Source of the DNA: Pseudomonadota bacterium
GTDB taxonomy: Bacteria; Pseudomonadota; Gammaproteobacteria; Burkholderiales; JAJZQI01
Direction of reading: 5' to 3'
DNA length: 64,000 bases
Assembly (NCBI GenBank): GCA_021851875.1
Contig: JAJZQI010000012.1
Span: 24,082 to 88,081, forward strand
The notes beneath the pieces were generated by a model, which searched no databases, was not told the origin of the DNA, and worked only from the letters and a program-made list of their open reading frames with translations. This document shows, piece by piece, positions 13,500 to 23,954 of the stretch. The translations under genes were made by a program, and so were the position numbers. The first letter of the stretch is position 1. Every line of letters begins with the position of its first letter.

Positions 13500-14141
13500 A
13501 TGTTGCTCGGTATGTTGATGGATTATGTTCTGCATGTGGATAAATATCTGCTCATCCTGCTGGCCGAATATGGGCCATGGATTTACGGCATGCTGTTTCT
13601 GATCCTGTTCATGGAAACCGGACTGGTTGTCACCCCCTTCCTGCCGGGCGATTCCCTGCTGTTCGTGGCCGGTACGCTGGCGGCTACCGGCCATATGGAT
13701 ATCTGGCTGTTGTTCGTGTTGCTGATTACCGCAGCGATTACCGGCGACGCCCTGAATTTCTGGATCGGCCGCCTGGTTGGAGAGCGCGCCTATCGCTTGC
13801 CCGATACCCGCTGGTTCAAGCAGGCCTACCTGCAAAAGACTCACGATTTTTATCAGCGGCACGGCGGCAAAACCATCATCATCGCCCGCTTCATGCCCAT
13901 TGTGCGCACTTTCGCCCCGTTTGTGGCCGGCATCGGCGGCATGGTCTATCTGCGCTTTTTCGCCTTCAATGTGGTGGGCGGCGTGCTGTGGGTGGGCAGC
14001 TTCCTCGCCGGCGGCTACTTCTTCGGCAATGTGCCGGCAGTAAAAGAAAATCTTACGCTGATGATTTTCGCCATCATCATCGTGTCGATCATGCCGGGGG
14101 TGATTGCCTATCTAAGGCACAAGCGGGGGAGTAGGGAGTAG
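13500..14141 (+). CDS. DedA family membrane protein
   Basis: LFLILFMETGLVVTPFLPGDSLLFVAGTLA, ARFMPIVRTFAPFVAGIGGM. Confidence 0.92.
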   Translation: MLLGMLMDYVLHVDKYLLILLAEYGPWIYGMLFLILFMETGLVVTPFLPGDSLLFVAGTLAATGHMDIWLLFVLLITAAITGDALNFWIGRLVGERAYRLPDTRWFKQAYLQKTHDFYQRHGGKTIIIARFMPIVRTFAPFVAGIGGMVYLRFFAFNVVGGVLWVGSFLAGGYFFGNVPAVKENLTLMIFAIIIVSIMPGVIAYLRHKRGSRE

Positions 14142-14173
14142 GGAGTAGGGAGTAGGGAGTAGGGAGTAGGGAG
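14128..14173. repeat. GGGAGTA heptamer tandem array (about 6 copies), overlapping dedA stop
   Basis: Direct reading. Confidence 0.95.
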
Positions 14174-14187
14174 GCGCGGTTACAATT

Positions 14188-14277
14188 TACCCACTACCCA
14201 CTACCCACTACCCACTACCCACTACCCACTACCCACTACCCACTACCCACTACCCACTACCCACTACCCACTACCCC
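14188..14277. repeat. CCCACTA heptamer tandem array (about 12-13 copies)
   Basis: Direct reading. Confidence 0.95.
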
Positions 14278-14281
14278 AGAA

Positions 14282-14641
14282 TCAATGCAGCTCGCTCGGA
14301 TCCGGCCTGCTGGCTTCCAGGTCAAAAGCTTCATCTACCGCGCTGATCAGTTCCCCGATCAGTCGATAGGCATGGATATCCCCGTCGTCCCCCATCAGTT
14401 TGAGCCGCATGGGCCCCAGCGCGTTGATCAGGGCGGCCCGTTCCACCGGTTGCTCCGCATCGGTAATGCGGCACCAGTCCAGCATGAGCTTGAGCATTTC
14501 GGCCAGCATCTCGTCCGGGTGTTTCTCGTTGGCAAGCAGCTCCAGCGTGTGGCTGGGGGAATCGACCAGAATAGGGCGTTGCAAGATGTTTTGCAGGAAC
14601 AGCAGCAGTTTGGCGAAGGTCATTTTGGCTTGAATTGTCAT
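14282..14641 (-). CDS. Hypothetical protein
   Basis: 119-aa ORF; start may be the internal MTFAKLLLF. Confidence 0.55.
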   Translation of the reverse strand: MTIQAKMTFAKLLLFLQNILQRPILVDSPSHTLELLANEKHPDEMLAEMLKLMLDWCRITDAEQPVERAALINALGPMRLKLMGDDGDIHAYRLIGELISAVDEAFDLEASRPDPSELH

Positions 14642-14687
14642 GAATATGGTGCAATATTAGACTGGTCTGATAAATGGGGAAAGCATA

Positions 14688-15500
14688 ATGAGCCAGTGGT
14701 CTTATGTCGTCGAACCGGAAGAACTGCAAAAGAGGCTGGGCGAAGCCAGTTTACTGGTAGTGGACATGTGCTCGCCGGAGCGCTACGCGGCCGGGCATGT
14801 GCCGGGCGCGGTGCATCTGGAATATTCCCGCATCGTGGCCAAGCGCGAGCCGACCGTCGGCTTGCTGCCCGCCCCGGCTGCCTTGTCCGCCGTGTTCTCA
14901 AGTCTTGGGCTGACGCCGGATACGCAAGTGGTGGCCTACGATGACGAGGGCGGCGGCAAGGCCGCGCGCCTGCTGTGGACGCTGGATGTGGTCGGTCATG
15001 ACAACATCAGCCTGCTCGATGGCGGCATTCTGGCCTGGGAGGCCGAGGGCCGTCCCCTGTCGCAAGAGCCTGTTGCAGCCAAGGCCGGGCATTACGAAGT
15101 AACCGCTTACAAACGCGCCACTGCAACGGCGGACGAGATCATGCCAAAGTTGGGTGCGGCCGGTTTTTGTGTGCTCGATGCCCGCAGCCCGCTGGAGTTC
15201 GCCGGTCAGAAGCAAACCGATGCAAAAGCGGGGCATATGCCCGGCGCCGTCAACATCGAGTGGACTTCACTGATGGACCGGAACAACCACCTCAAGCTGT
15301 TGCCGCAGGCGCAGATCCGCGCCCGACTGGAAGAAAACGGCATCACCCCGGACAAGGAGGTGCTGGTGCATTGCCGCAGCCACCACCGTTCGGCGCATAC
15401 CTATATGGTGCTTAAATCGCTTGGCTATAAGAACGTAAAAGGTTATCCTGGTTCCTGGTCCGATTGGGGCAACCGTCCGGATACGCCGGTCGAGGTGTAG
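14688..15500 (+). CDS. Sulfurtransferase with two rhodanese domains
   Basis: N-terminal YAAGHVPGAVHLEYS and C-terminal VLVHCRSHHRSAHTYMVLKSLGYKNVKGYPGSWSDWGN. Confidence 0.92.
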   Translation: MSQWSYVVEPEELQKRLGEASLLVVDMCSPERYAAGHVPGAVHLEYSRIVAKREPTVGLLPAPAALSAVFSSLGLTPDTQVVAYDDEGGGKAARLLWTLDVVGHDNISLLDGGILAWEAEGRPLSQEPVAAKAGHYEVTAYKRATATADEIMPKLGAAGFCVLDARSPLEFAGQKQTDAKAGHMPGAVNIEWTSLMDRNNHLKLLPQAQIRARLEENGITPDKEVLVHCRSHHRSAHTYMVLKSLGYKNVKGYPGSWSDWGNRPDTPVEV

Positions 15501-15503
15501 TTT

Positions 15504-15974
15504 TCAGAGGTGGCAACCGCCCCGGCCGTGTTTTTCCAGGTAGCGCTGATGATATTCTTCGGCGCGGTAGAAGGTCGGGGCGGGCAGAATTTGCGTCACA
15601 ACCGGCTCGGCAAAGCGGCCGGAGCGATCAAGCGCTTCTTTCGATGCGCGGGCGAGTTGTTCCTGCGCCGGTGTGTGAAAGAAAATCACCGAGCGGTACT
15701 GCGTGCCGATGTCCGGCCCCTGGCGATTCAGCGTGGTGGGGTTGTGCATGCCCCAGAACAGGTTGAGCAGGGTGTCATAGCCCACGCGTTGAGGATCATA
15801 AGTCACCTCCACCACCTCGGCATGACCTGTCGTATCGGTACAGACATCGCGGTAACTCGGGTTGTCCAGCTGGCCGCCGGCATAGCCGGAGACGGCGTCG
15901 ATCACGCCTTCCTGCTGGCGGAAGCGGTCCTCCACTCCCCAGAAACAGCCTGCGCCAAACGTTGCTTTTTCCAT
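15504..15974 (-). CDS. msrA: Peptide methionine sulfoxide reductase A
   Basis: [35 protein letters not shown]. Confidence 0.96.
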   Translation of the reverse strand: MEKATFGAGCFWGVEDRFRQQEGVIDAVSGYAGGQLDNPSYRDVCTDTTGHAEVVEVTYDPQRVGYDTLLNLFWGMHNPTTLNRQGPDIGTQYRSVIFFHTPAQEQLARASKEALDRSGRFAEPVVTQILPAPTFYRAEEYHQRYLEKHGRGGCHL

Positions 15975-16891
15975 CACTTGACCTCCTGTGTCAGGGCGCT
16001 GCCGATCTGGCCGCGCAGATCGGCCAGCAGGGCATAACGCCGAGTATATTCCGCGCGCTTTTTGCTTTCCACTTCCTCAATCGGTTTGTGATGAATCTGT
16101 TCCGGCAGGGCATAAACCGAGGCATCAAGCGATGTGGCGCCCAGTTCCTGCCAGAAGGTGTTGTAGTCGGCCTGGAAGTCCTTGCGATAACGCCAGTGGT
16201 TGTAGATATGCGCTTCCTTGCTGACCGCCTGGACCTTGCCGATGCCGCTGCGCCGGGCCAGCTCCATGACGGCTTCCACCACCAGTTTTTTCGGAAACAA
16301 GCCATGGCAGGCCTTGGTGGCTTCCTTGATGATCGCATGGTCACGGCTCTGGCGGGGGCCTTGCAGTCCGCCGATCAGCAGGGTGGGCTGGCCGTTATGC
16401 AGATAGAAGCTGAAGGTGGTGACGGCCAGCGTGTTGCCGGCGGCATCCATCATGCGCAGGGACAGTTCGCCCTCTTTTTCAAAGCTGTGCTTTTGCGTCA
16501 ATACAACAGAGTAGTTTTTGTCGTTTTTGCCGGCCAGCAGCGCCAGCAAAATATCCTCGTCTGCCAGCAGGCAAGTATGCATTGCGGGGGCGAACAGCTG
16601 TTGTTGCAGCGTGTAGTGGTCAATCAGTACGGTCAGGCGGCGGGCCGTGCCCATCGATTGCATGAGATAAGGCCGGTGCAGCTTGCTGGCAATGCGCGGG
16701 CGGCGGCGCACAAACTCGAGGCGCTGCGGTTCGTCGGCAATAAAGTCCAGCCAACGCAGCGTATAGGGCAGCGTCAGCAATCCGCGGGCGGCAAATTTGA
16801 GCCGGTTCTTGGTCTCGTCAAATGTGTCCAGGCGGGAAAAAGCGCCGCTGGTCAGTTGCGCAAACAGGCGGGTGGCTCGGGGGTAATTCAC
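15974..16891 (-). CDS. VirK/YbjX family protein (DUF535)
   Basis: [46 protein letters not shown]. Confidence 0.82.
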   Translation of the reverse strand: MNYPRATRLFAQLTSGAFSRLDTFDETKNRLKFAARGLLTLPYTLRWLDFIADEPQRLEFVRRRPRIASKLHRPYLMQSMGTARRLTVLIDHYTLQQQLFAPAMHTCLLADEDILLALLAGKNDKNYSVVLTQKHSFEKEGELSLRMMDAAGNTLAVTTFSFYLHNGQPTLLIGGLQGPRQSRDHAIIKEATKACHGLFPKKLVVEAVMELARRSGIGKVQAVSKEAHIYNHWRYRKDFQADYNTFWQELGATSLDASVYALPEQIHHKPIEEVESKKRAEYTRRYALLADLRGQIGSALTQEVK

Positions 16892-16965
16892 GTTGGCTTG
16901 TTAGGGTCATTCTTCGGGTCGCCCAGCATAGCACTGAATGGTCTGGCCGGTAAGACTGACCGTTC

Positions 16966-16997
16966 CAAAAAATACAGGCCCGCCGAGGGCGGGCCTG
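16966..16997 (-). terminator. Rho-independent terminator of the EF-hand gene
   Basis: Minus strand CAGGCCCGCC-CTC-GGCGGGCCTG then T-rich tail. Confidence 0.85.
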
Positions 16998-17016
16998 ATT
17001 CCGGCAACCACAAGAA

Positions 17017-17460
17017 TTACTTTGCCGTGGTGGCAGAGGCCGGCGCTGCGGCAGTCTGGTTACGCATCGGCATATTGCCTTGCATGCCCTGTGCTTTGCC
17101 CTGGCCGAATGCCTTCAGTTCTTCCTGGCTCAGCTGGCCATCCTTGTTGCTGTCGATGGCGTCGAAATTGCTGCTCAGGCGCGGCATGGATTGCGCTTCC
17201 GGTTTACTGATCATGCCGTCGCCGTTGGTGTCGCCGGGCATTTTGCGGGCGCCGGTGCTGCCGCCATTTTGCTGGCTGCGCTGCTCCATGCGCTGCATGA
17301 AACGCTCGCGCATGGCGGCGCGGCTGTTGGTGCTGCCGGTGGCGGCTGGAGCGGCGGCGGTAGCGGAAGCGGAGGCCGCTTCGGTGGCTGCATCGGCCAT
17401 GACCGGCAGGCTGGTGGCGGCAATGGTCAATGCGATAAGTACGGTGTGCAGTCGTTTCAT
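17017..17460 (-). CDS. Secreted EF-hand domain protein
   Basis: Signal peptide; DTNGDGMISKPEA and DSNKDGQLSQEEL. Confidence 0.85.
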   Translation of the reverse strand: MKRLHTVLIALTIAATSLPVMADAATEAASASATAAAPAATGSTNSRAAMRERFMQRMEQRSQQNGGSTGARKMPGDTNGDGMISKPEAQSMPRLSSNFDAIDSNKDGQLSQEELKAFGQGKAQGMQGNMPMRNQTAAAPASATTAK

Positions 17461-17485
17461 GATGTCTTCCCTGATTAAGTGATGA

Positions 17486-17839
17486 TTATTGAGCCGGTTG
17501 CGATGCGGCGCCGGTGGTGCGGGTCACGTCGTTGTGTTTGGCAGAGTAAATGTCCTTGCTGGCGGATATTTGCTGCTGGCGCAGGCTCTGGCGTTCCTGC
17601 TGCGTCAGTTGACCATCCGATTTGTACTGATGCTCCTGCTGGCGAATGGATTTTTGCTCTTGCGCCAGCGATTTGGCCTCATCCTTGGTCAGGGCGCCGG
17701 AGCGGGCACCTTGTTTGACGCGCTGGTGCTGGTCGTATTGGTGCTGATTAATACGCGGATCATGTGTTTTACGCTGAGCGTAGTCGGCCTGGGCGGTGGT
17801 AGTGGCCAGCAGGGCAATGGCAAGCAGTGCATATTTCAT
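17486..17839 (-). CDS. Secreted Q/K-rich protein with two degenerate EF-hand-like repeats
   Basis: Signal peptide MKYALLAIALLATTTAQA; SGALTKDEAKSL and DGQLTQQERQSL. Confidence 0.7.
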   Translation of the reverse strand: MKYALLAIALLATTTAQADYAQRKTHDPRINQHQYDQHQRVKQGARSGALTKDEAKSLAQEQKSIRQQEHQYKSDGQLTQQERQSLRQQQISASKDIYSAKHNDVTRTTGAASQPAQ

Positions 17840-17924
17840 CCTGATATCTCCCGAGTTGAGTGTATGGATTGCAGGCGCCTGCATCCTAAACGCCGTTCAT
17901 GACAGCCGGGTTGACAGAATGGTA

Positions 17925-18593
17925 TTACATTGGAATTTTGCGCGCCAGCGTGACGCCGTCGCCGATGGGGATCATGCTGAGCTCAATGTCGCTACGCTGA
18001 CTGATCGCCTCGTTGAAACGGCGAATGGCGCGGGTGGTCGGGTCGGTAACCGACTCGTCAGCCACCTTGCCGTCCCACAGCACGTTGTCCACGGCGATCA
18101 GGCCGCCCGGACGCAGCAGTTGCATGCAGGCGTCGAAATAGGGGATGTAATTCTGTTTGTCTGCATCGATGAAGGCGAAATCGAATTCGTCGCGACGATT
18201 CTCCTCGATCAGCTGCTGCAGGGTCTTCAACGCAGGGGCAATGCGCAAGTCGATCTTGTGGGCAACGCCGGCTTCCTGCCAGAACGGCTGGCCTATGGCC
18301 ACCCAATCGGCATTCACATCGCAGGCGATCAGCCGGCCGTCATCCGGCAGCGCCAGCGCGACGGCCAGCGCACTGTAGCCGGTAAACGTGCCGATTTCCA
18401 GCGTTTTGCGCGCGCCCGTCAGACGGATCAGCATGGCCATGAACTGCGCCTGTTCCGGCGCGGTCTGCATGTTGCCAAACGGGTGCGCCAGGGTGGCTTC
18501 GCGCAACCTGCGCATGACCTCCGGTTCGCGCAGGGAAACATTGAGCAGGTAATCGTATAGCGGCGGGGTGATTTGCAGGGTCTGACGGCTCAT
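17925..18593 (-). CDS. Class I SAM-dependent O-methyltransferase
   Basis: LEIGTFTGYSALAVALALPDDGRL, FAFIDADKQNYIPYFD. Confidence 0.9.
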   Translation of the reverse strand: MSRQTLQITPPLYDYLLNVSLREPEVMRRLREATLAHPFGNMQTAPEQAQFMAMLIRLTGARKTLEIGTFTGYSALAVALALPDDGRLIACDVNADWVAIGQPFWQEAGVAHKIDLRIAPALKTLQQLIEENRRDEFDFAFIDADKQNYIPYFDACMQLLRPGGLIAVDNVLWDGKVADESVTDPTTRAIRRFNEAISQRSDIELSMIPIGDGVTLARKIPM

Positions 18594-19327
18594 GAGGCAT
18601 TTAGTCCAAGATGGGTTAATTCGGTCAGCATGGTGTGTTTGGCGGCATCCACGCGATGCGTCTGCCCCTGCACGGAAAGTTCCACCCATTTGCCGTCGGT
18701 ATCAATGTGCGGCAGGCTGGCAAAACGCAAATCGGGGTAGTCCCGTGTAATGCGCTGCATCAGCGGCATCAGGTCGCTCTCCGCCGTGTCCCGTACAATC
18801 AGCGTCGCACTGGCCTCCGGCAAGGTGCGGGTCAATTTGGCATAGTGCGTGTCCATCACCCACTCGAACATCGGCCACGCCATCATGGGAAAGCCGGGCA
18901 GAAAATGATGGTCGGCCAGCTTGAAACCGGGAATGCGGTTATATGGGTTCGGTATCAGACCGGCTCCCTGCGGCAGGTCGGCCATCAGGATACGGGTCGG
19001 GTAAGCGCCTGCGCCGAACTGCGCCTCGATTTCCGCTACCGCACCGGGGTGGCGGCTCATGCTGACGCCGGCCGCAAGCGCAGCACAGCGACGGGTGTGA
19101 TCATCCGGTGTGGCGCCCACGCCGCCGCAGCTGAAGACAATATCAGGCGCTGCCATGGTTTGCTGCAGCGTTTCGACAATCTGCCCCGGGTTGTCGCCGA
19201 TGATCCGGCACCATGCCAGCTCCAGCCCGCGCAGCGCCAGGGCGTCGATAAAGTGCGAGAAATGCTTGTCCCGCCGTTTGCTGGAAAGAATTTCATCGCC
19301 GATGATGATAAGACCGATAGCAGGCAT
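18590..19327 (-). CDS. Competence/damage-inducible CinA-like molybdopterin-binding domain protein
   Basis: IGLIIIGDEILSSKRRDKH, CGGVGATPDDHTRRCAA. Confidence 0.87.
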   Translation of the reverse strand: MPAIGLIIIGDEILSSKRRDKHFSHFIDALALRGLELAWCRIIGDNPGQIVETLQQTMAAPDIVFSCGGVGATPDDHTRRCAALAAGVSMSRHPGAVAEIEAQFGAGAYPTRILMADLPQGAGLIPNPYNRIPGFKLADHHFLPGFPMMAWPMFEWVMDTHYAKLTRTLPEASATLIVRDTAESDLMPLMQRITRDYPDLRFASLPHIDTDGKWVELSVQGQTHRVDAAKHTMLTELTHLGLNAS

Positions 19328-19419
19328 GGGTGGATTTGGCGCAAATGCCAGATGGTTGCAGTGAGGGTTTTATAGTATAAAGGATTTGCATCATTGATTC
19401 AGAGCGGGCGGTCTGATAC

Positions 19420-19635
19420 TTAGCCTAGAAAGCGGCTATGGAATCGATAGCGTTTACCATTTTCGTTGATGGTAGATACGTGTTGAAGAGCCGTTGTGTC
19501 GTTGATGCCAAGATTTCTAAGGCTTGAATAGAGCTGATAAAACTCACTATTCAAGTTTTCTGCAAAAATGCCTGGATCATCGGAGCCAAGTGATACCAAT
19601 ATTTCAGGATCGCCTGTTGTCAGAGTGATGGTTTT
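19420..19635 (-). pseudogene. C-terminal remnant of an adenosine-deaminase-superfamily protein
   Basis: GDPEILVSLGSDDPGIFAENLNSEFYQLYSSL resembles the C-terminal ADA-fold motif (xSDDPxIFxxxLxxEY); no upstream catalytic domain in the window. Confidence 0.55.
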
Positions 19636-19835
19636 TCCGGTCGTCCCGGTCTGTCGTACACCGCCATGATGCATTTCAGTTCCGTCAATATGTATTCGAG
19701 TTCGTCCGGCGTGAGTTCGGCGAGGGCCTCGGGGATCGAGCCCAGTTCCATTTGCACGATGGTTTGGCGGACAAAAACGCAGCCTTGTTGAGCGAGGTAT
19801 TCCAGGGCAGTGTTAAGGCGGGTGTTGGAACTCAT
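19620..19835 (-). CDS. 71-aa hypothetical protein coupled to ygiQ-like gene
   Basis: ATG overlaps the ygiQ-like stop; [71 protein letters not shown]. Confidence 0.6.
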   Translation of the reverse strand: MSSNTRLNTALEYLAQQGCVFVRQTIVQMELGSIPEALAELTPDELEYILTELKCIMAVYDRPGRPEKPSL

Positions 19836-21979
19836 GATCTGCCTTTGCGCTGCGGGGTTCGTGTACCGGGGGTGCGTTTTGCCGGGGCGGCCGGGCGGGC
19901 GCCCTGCGGTCGCGGGCGGGCAGGTGCAGGGGCGTCGCGCCGAGGGGCGCTGTCTTTGGGTTGCCAGCTGGGTATCAGGTGCTTTTTGCCGTTGCCGATC
20001 AGGTCGCTGCGGCCCATGCGTTGCAGGGCTTCGCGCAGCATGGGCCAGTTGGCCGGGTCGTGGTAGCGCAAAAAAGCCTTGTGCAGGCGGCGGGTTTTGA
20101 TGGCTTTGGGGATGACGACTGCTTCGCTGTCGTCGGTGACCTTGCGCAGCGGATTCTTGCCCGAGTGGTACATGGCGGTGGCCATGGCCATGGGGGTGGG
20201 CGTGAAGGTCTGCACCTGGTCGAGGCGGAAGTCGTTGCGTTTGAGCCACAGGGCCAGGTTGAGCATGTCTTCGTCGGTGGTGCCGGGGTGCGCGGCGATG
20301 AAGTAAGGAATGAGATACTGTTCCTTGCCCGCTTCCTTGGAAAACTTCTCGAACAGTTGTTTGAACTTGTCGTAGGCGCCCATGCCAGGCTTCATCATTT
20401 TCGACAGGACGTTGGTTTCGGTGTGTTCCGGCGCAATTTTCAGATAGCCGCCCACGTGGTGGGTCACCAGTTCCTTGATGTAGGCCGGGCTTTTTACCGC
20501 CAGGTCGTAGCGCAGGCCGGAACCGATCAGCACTTTCTTCACGCCGGGGATGGCGCGCGCCTTGCGATACAGCTGAATGAGCGCTTCGTGGCTGGTGTTG
20601 AGGTTGCCGCAGATGTCCGGATACACGCAGGACAGGCGGCGGCAGGCCGATTCGATTTTCTCGTCCTTGCAGGCCATGCGATACATATTGGCCGTGGGGC
20701 CGCCCAGGTCGGAAATGATGCCGGTAAATTCGGGAATCTTGTCGCGAATGTCTTCGATCTCGCGCAAAATTGAGCCTTCTGAGCGGCTCTGGATGACGCG
20801 GCCCTCGTGCTCGGTGATGGAGCAGAAGGTGCAGCCGCCGAAACAGCCGCGCATGATGTTGACGGAAAAGCGGATCATTTCCCACGCAGGGATTTTGGCA
20901 TCGCCGTAAGCCGGGTGCGGCTTGCGGGCGTAGGGCAGGTCGTACACGTAATCCATTTCCGCCGTGGTGAGCGGAATGGGCGGCGGGTTGACCCACACGG
21001 CACGGTCACCGTGCTGCTGGATGAGCGCGCGGCCATTGCCGGGATTGGCTTCCAGGTGCAGGATGCGCGAGGCGTGCGCGTACAGCACCGGGTGTGCCTT
21101 GACCTGCTCGTAGGACGGCAGGCGGATGACGGTGTGGCTGCGATCCAGTTTAGGCTTTTTGCGCGGGTGCAGCATGATGGGCTGGCTGCCGTCGGCATTG
21201 GCAGCGGGGGCCGGGGCAGACGGTTCGCTGGCGTACGGGTCCGGGTGCGGGGTGATGATGCCGGGGGTGTCGAGGTGGCTGGAGTCCATCTCGGTCCAGC
21301 CCGGCAGCACGTCGCGGGTCATGAAGGCGGTGCCGCGCACGTCCTTGATGTCTTTGATGTTTTCGCCCTTGGCCAGGCGGTGGGTGACTTCCAGCAGGGC
21401 GCGCTCGGCGTTGCCGTAGAACAGCAGGTCGGCCTTGGAGTCGGTGAGCACGGAGCGGCGCACGGTGTCGGACCAGTAGTCGAACTGGGCGATGCGGCGC
21501 AGGCTGGCTTCGATGCCGCCGGCCAGGATGGGGGTGCCGGGGAAGGCTTCGCGGCAGCGCTGGCTGTACACGTTGACGGCGCGGTCGGGGCGTCTGCCGG
21601 CTTCGCCGTTAGGCGTGTAGGCATCGTCTGAACGGATTTTGCGATCGGCCGTGTAGCGGTTGACCATCGAGTCCATGTTGCCGGCGGTGACGCCGAAGTA
21701 CAAATTGGGCTTACCCAGCGCGCGGAAGGCGTCGGCGCTGGTCCAGTCCGGCTGGCTGATGATGCCGACGCGGAAACCCTGCGATTCGAGCATGCGGCCC
21801 AGCAGGGCCATGCCGAAGCTGGGGTGATCAATGTAGGCGTCGCCGGTCACCAGGATGATGTCGCAGCTGTCCCAGCCGAGCGCATCCATTTCCTGCCGGC
21901 TCATGGGCAGGAAGGGGGCGATGCCGAAGCGCTTGGCCCAGTAGGGGCGATAGCTGGTGAGGGCGGGAGCTTTGTCCAT
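19832..21979 (-). CDS. YgiQ family radical SAM protein
   Basis: [21 protein letters not shown] (CxxxCxxC), [15 protein letters not shown]. Confidence 0.94.
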   Translation of the reverse strand: MDKAPALTSYRPYWAKRFGIAPFLPMSRQEMDALGWDSCDIILVTGDAYIDHPSFGMALLGRMLESQGFRVGIISQPDWTSADAFRALGKPNLYFGVTAGNMDSMVNRYTADRKIRSDDAYTPNGEAGRRPDRAVNVYSQRCREAFPGTPILAGGIEASLRRIAQFDYWSDTVRRSVLTDSKADLLFYGNAERALLEVTHRLAKGENIKDIKDVRGTAFMTRDVLPGWTEMDSSHLDTPGIITPHPDPYASEPSAPAPAANADGSQPIMLHPRKKPKLDRSHTVIRLPSYEQVKAHPVLYAHASRILHLEANPGNGRALIQQHGDRAVWVNPPPIPLTTAEMDYVYDLPYARKPHPAYGDAKIPAWEMIRFSVNIMRGCFGGCTFCSITEHEGRVIQSRSEGSILREIEDIRDKIPEFTGIISDLGGPTANMYRMACKDEKIESACRRLSCVYPDICGNLNTSHEALIQLYRKARAIPGVKKVLIGSGLRYDLAVKSPAYIKELVTHHVGGYLKIAPEHTETNVLSKMMKPGMGAYDKFKQLFEKFSKEAGKEQYLIPYFIAAHPGTTDEDMLNLALWLKRNDFRLDQVQTFTPTPMAMATAMYHSGKNPLRKVTDDSEAVVIPKAIKTRRLHKAFLRYHDPANWPMLREALQRMGRSDLIGNGKKHLIPSWQPKDSAPRRDAPAPARPRPQGARPAAPAKRTPGTRTPQRKGRS

Positions 21980-22050
21980 CCGGCTGGGGCTAAACCTGAC
22001 TAAATAATTCAACTATTATACAATTTGAGTGAGTGATAAGGAATGAGAAA

Positions 22051-22446
22051 ATGAACGATAAGGTTGAGAAAACCGAAGCGGAATGGCAGGAACAGTTGTC
22101 GCCGGAGCAATATCATGTCTGCCGCGAGCACGGTACCGAACGGGCCTTTACCGGAAAATATTGGGATCATCACGAAAAGGGCGTGTATCTCTGCGCCGGT
22201 TGCGGTGCGCCGCTGTTTTCGTCCGAGACCAAGTACGACTCCGGCTCCGGCTGGCCCAGTTTCTATCAGCCGGAGCAGTCTGCGCCGGTAGCCGAGACGG
22301 TTGACCGCAGTTATGGTATGGTGCGCACCGAGGTGCATTGCGACCGCTGCGGTACACATTTGGGACACGTGTTCCCGGATGGGCCGCAACCGACCGGTTT
22401 GCGGTATTGCATTAATTCGGCCTCGCTTGATTTCAAGGATCAGTGA
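22051..22446 (+). CDS. msrB: Peptide methionine sulfoxide reductase B
   Basis: [42 protein letters not shown]. Confidence 0.96.
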   Translation: MNDKVEKTEAEWQEQLSPEQYHVCREHGTERAFTGKYWDHHEKGVYLCAGCGAPLFSSETKYDSGSGWPSFYQPEQSAPVAETVDRSYGMVRTEVHCDRCGTHLGHVFPDGPQPTGLRYCINSASLDFKDQ

Positions 22447-23151
22447 TTGCATTTGTATAGCGCGCGGATTGCCGCCATTCATCAGGAAACGCCCAGCATC
22501 AAATCGTTCTGGCTGGAGCTGGGGCATCAGGATTATCACTTTCTGTCCGGCCAATGGATCGATCTGCACGTCGAAATCGACGGCGCGGTTGAGGTGGGCG
22601 GCTATTCCATTACCTCTTCGCCGCAGACGGCGGGGCGCATTCAGTTGGCGGTGAAGCAGGGCCAGCGCCACCCGGTAACGCGTTATCTGTACGAGCAGGC
22701 AACGCTGGGCGACAGCGTGCGGATTTCCGCCGGACAGGGGCAGTTTTCCTTCGAGTGCGGCCAGAGTAATGAAATTGCTCTGCTCGGCGCCGGCGTGGGG
22801 GTGACGCCGATGATCAGCATCATCCGTTATGCGGTTGAGCAGGCGCCGGATACCCGGGTGACGCTGGTGTACAGCATGACCGAGCCGGTTGAGTACCTGT
22901 TTCGGGCCGAGCTGGAAGAGCTGGCGGCCAGGCATGCCAATTTGCGTCTGGTGCCCACCGTCACCCAACGCAGTGAAGGCTGGAGCGGCCGGACGGGGCG
23001 GATGGACCGCGCCCTGCTGGAATCGTTGCAGTTTTCCCCCGCCACGCTGTTCTACCTGTGCGGGCCGCCGGCCATGGTGGACGAGCAGGCCGCCGTGCTG
23101 GATGGGATGCGCATTCCGCCGGAACGCCTGATTTACGAAAAGTGGTGGTAA
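22447..23151 (+). CDS. FAD/NAD(P)-binding oxidoreductase (ferredoxin reductase type)
   Basis: GGYSITSSP, LLGAGVGVTPMISIIRYA, YLCGPPAMVDEQ; TTG start. Confidence 0.85.
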   Translation: MHLYSARIAAIHQETPSIKSFWLELGHQDYHFLSGQWIDLHVEIDGAVEVGGYSITSSPQTAGRIQLAVKQGQRHPVTRYLYEQATLGDSVRISAGQGQFSFECGQSNEIALLGAGVGVTPMISIIRYAVEQAPDTRVTLVYSMTEPVEYLFRAELEELAARHANLRLVPTVTQRSEGWSGRTGRMDRALLESLQFSPATLFYLCGPPAMVDEQAAVLDGMRIPPERLIYEKWW

Positions 23152-23954
23152 ACATCTGGCAGCCGCCGCCCTGGCGGCCCGAGTTCTGGGGCGAATCGCC
23201 CGCCTTTCTGCCGTTTGCTTTTTTGCAGCCCCTGTTTGAGGATAAGGCGTCGCCTACCGCCGAGGCATTGAACAGGCTGGCCGGCCGCTTGCCCGACTGG
23301 CCGACCACGGCGCAAGGGCAGCCGATACATTTTGTCGACCAGATTGCTACTGAGCGGCTGGCTTATGAGCGGCATATTTTCGCCACCGGCGAGGTGCCAA
23401 CCCGCGCGGACAATTGGCACGATTTCTTCAATGCGCTGGTGTGGCTGGCGTTTCCACGCACCAAGGCGGCATTGAATGCCGCGCACATTGCCGCCATGAA
23501 ATCGTCGCAGCAGGGGCGGGGCAGGCGCCGCGATGCACTGACGCTGTTCGATGAAAGCGGGGTGCTGGTGGTGTCGTCGGCGCCGGATTTGCTGGAGGGG
23601 TTGCGTCGGCATGAATGGCGTCAAGTGTTCTGGCAGGAGCGTGAGCGTCTGCTACGACAGGCGAGCTGCTGGGTTTTCGGCCACGCCATTCTGGAAAAGC
23701 TGCTGCAGCCGTATCTTGGCCTGACAGCCAAAGCCTGGCTGATTCACCTGCCGGAGGCGTATTTTGCCCTGCCGCCGGCACAGCAGCGCCTGCAATTGGA
23801 TGCCTGGCTGGCGACGCAGGTGGCGAACGGCGCGTTACAGCAGCCGCAGGAGCTGCGGCCGTTGCCGGTACTGGGCTGGCCCGGTTGGGACGGTCGCAAT
23901 GGCGAGCCGAGCTACTATGACAACACGGCTTATTTCCGGCCTGCGTCCTGCTGA
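23142..23954 (+). CDS. DUF3025 domain-containing protein
   Basis: NWHDFFNALVWLAFPRTKAALNAAH, ALTLFDESGVLVVSS; GTG start. Confidence 0.82.
   Translation: MVVNIWQPPPWRPEFWGESPAFLPFAFLQPLFEDKASPTAEALNRLAGRLPDWPTTAQGQPIHFVDQIATERLAYERHIFATGEVPTRADNWHDFFNALVWLAFPRTKAALNAAHIAAMKSSQQGRGRRRDALTLFDESGVLVVSSAPDLLEGLRRHEWRQVFWQERERLLRQASCWVFGHAILEKLLQPYLGLTAKAWLIHLPEAYFALPPAQQRLQLDAWLATQVANGALQQPQELRPLPVLGWPGWDGRNGEPSYYDNTAYFRPASC

Noticed and set aside
14128-14277. Possible CRISPR array
   Set aside because: Units are contiguous 7-mers with no spacers.
15962-17482. 506-aa + strand ORF across the VirK/YbjX and EF-hand genes
   Set aside because: Opposes two well-supported minus-strand genes; composition is shadow-like.
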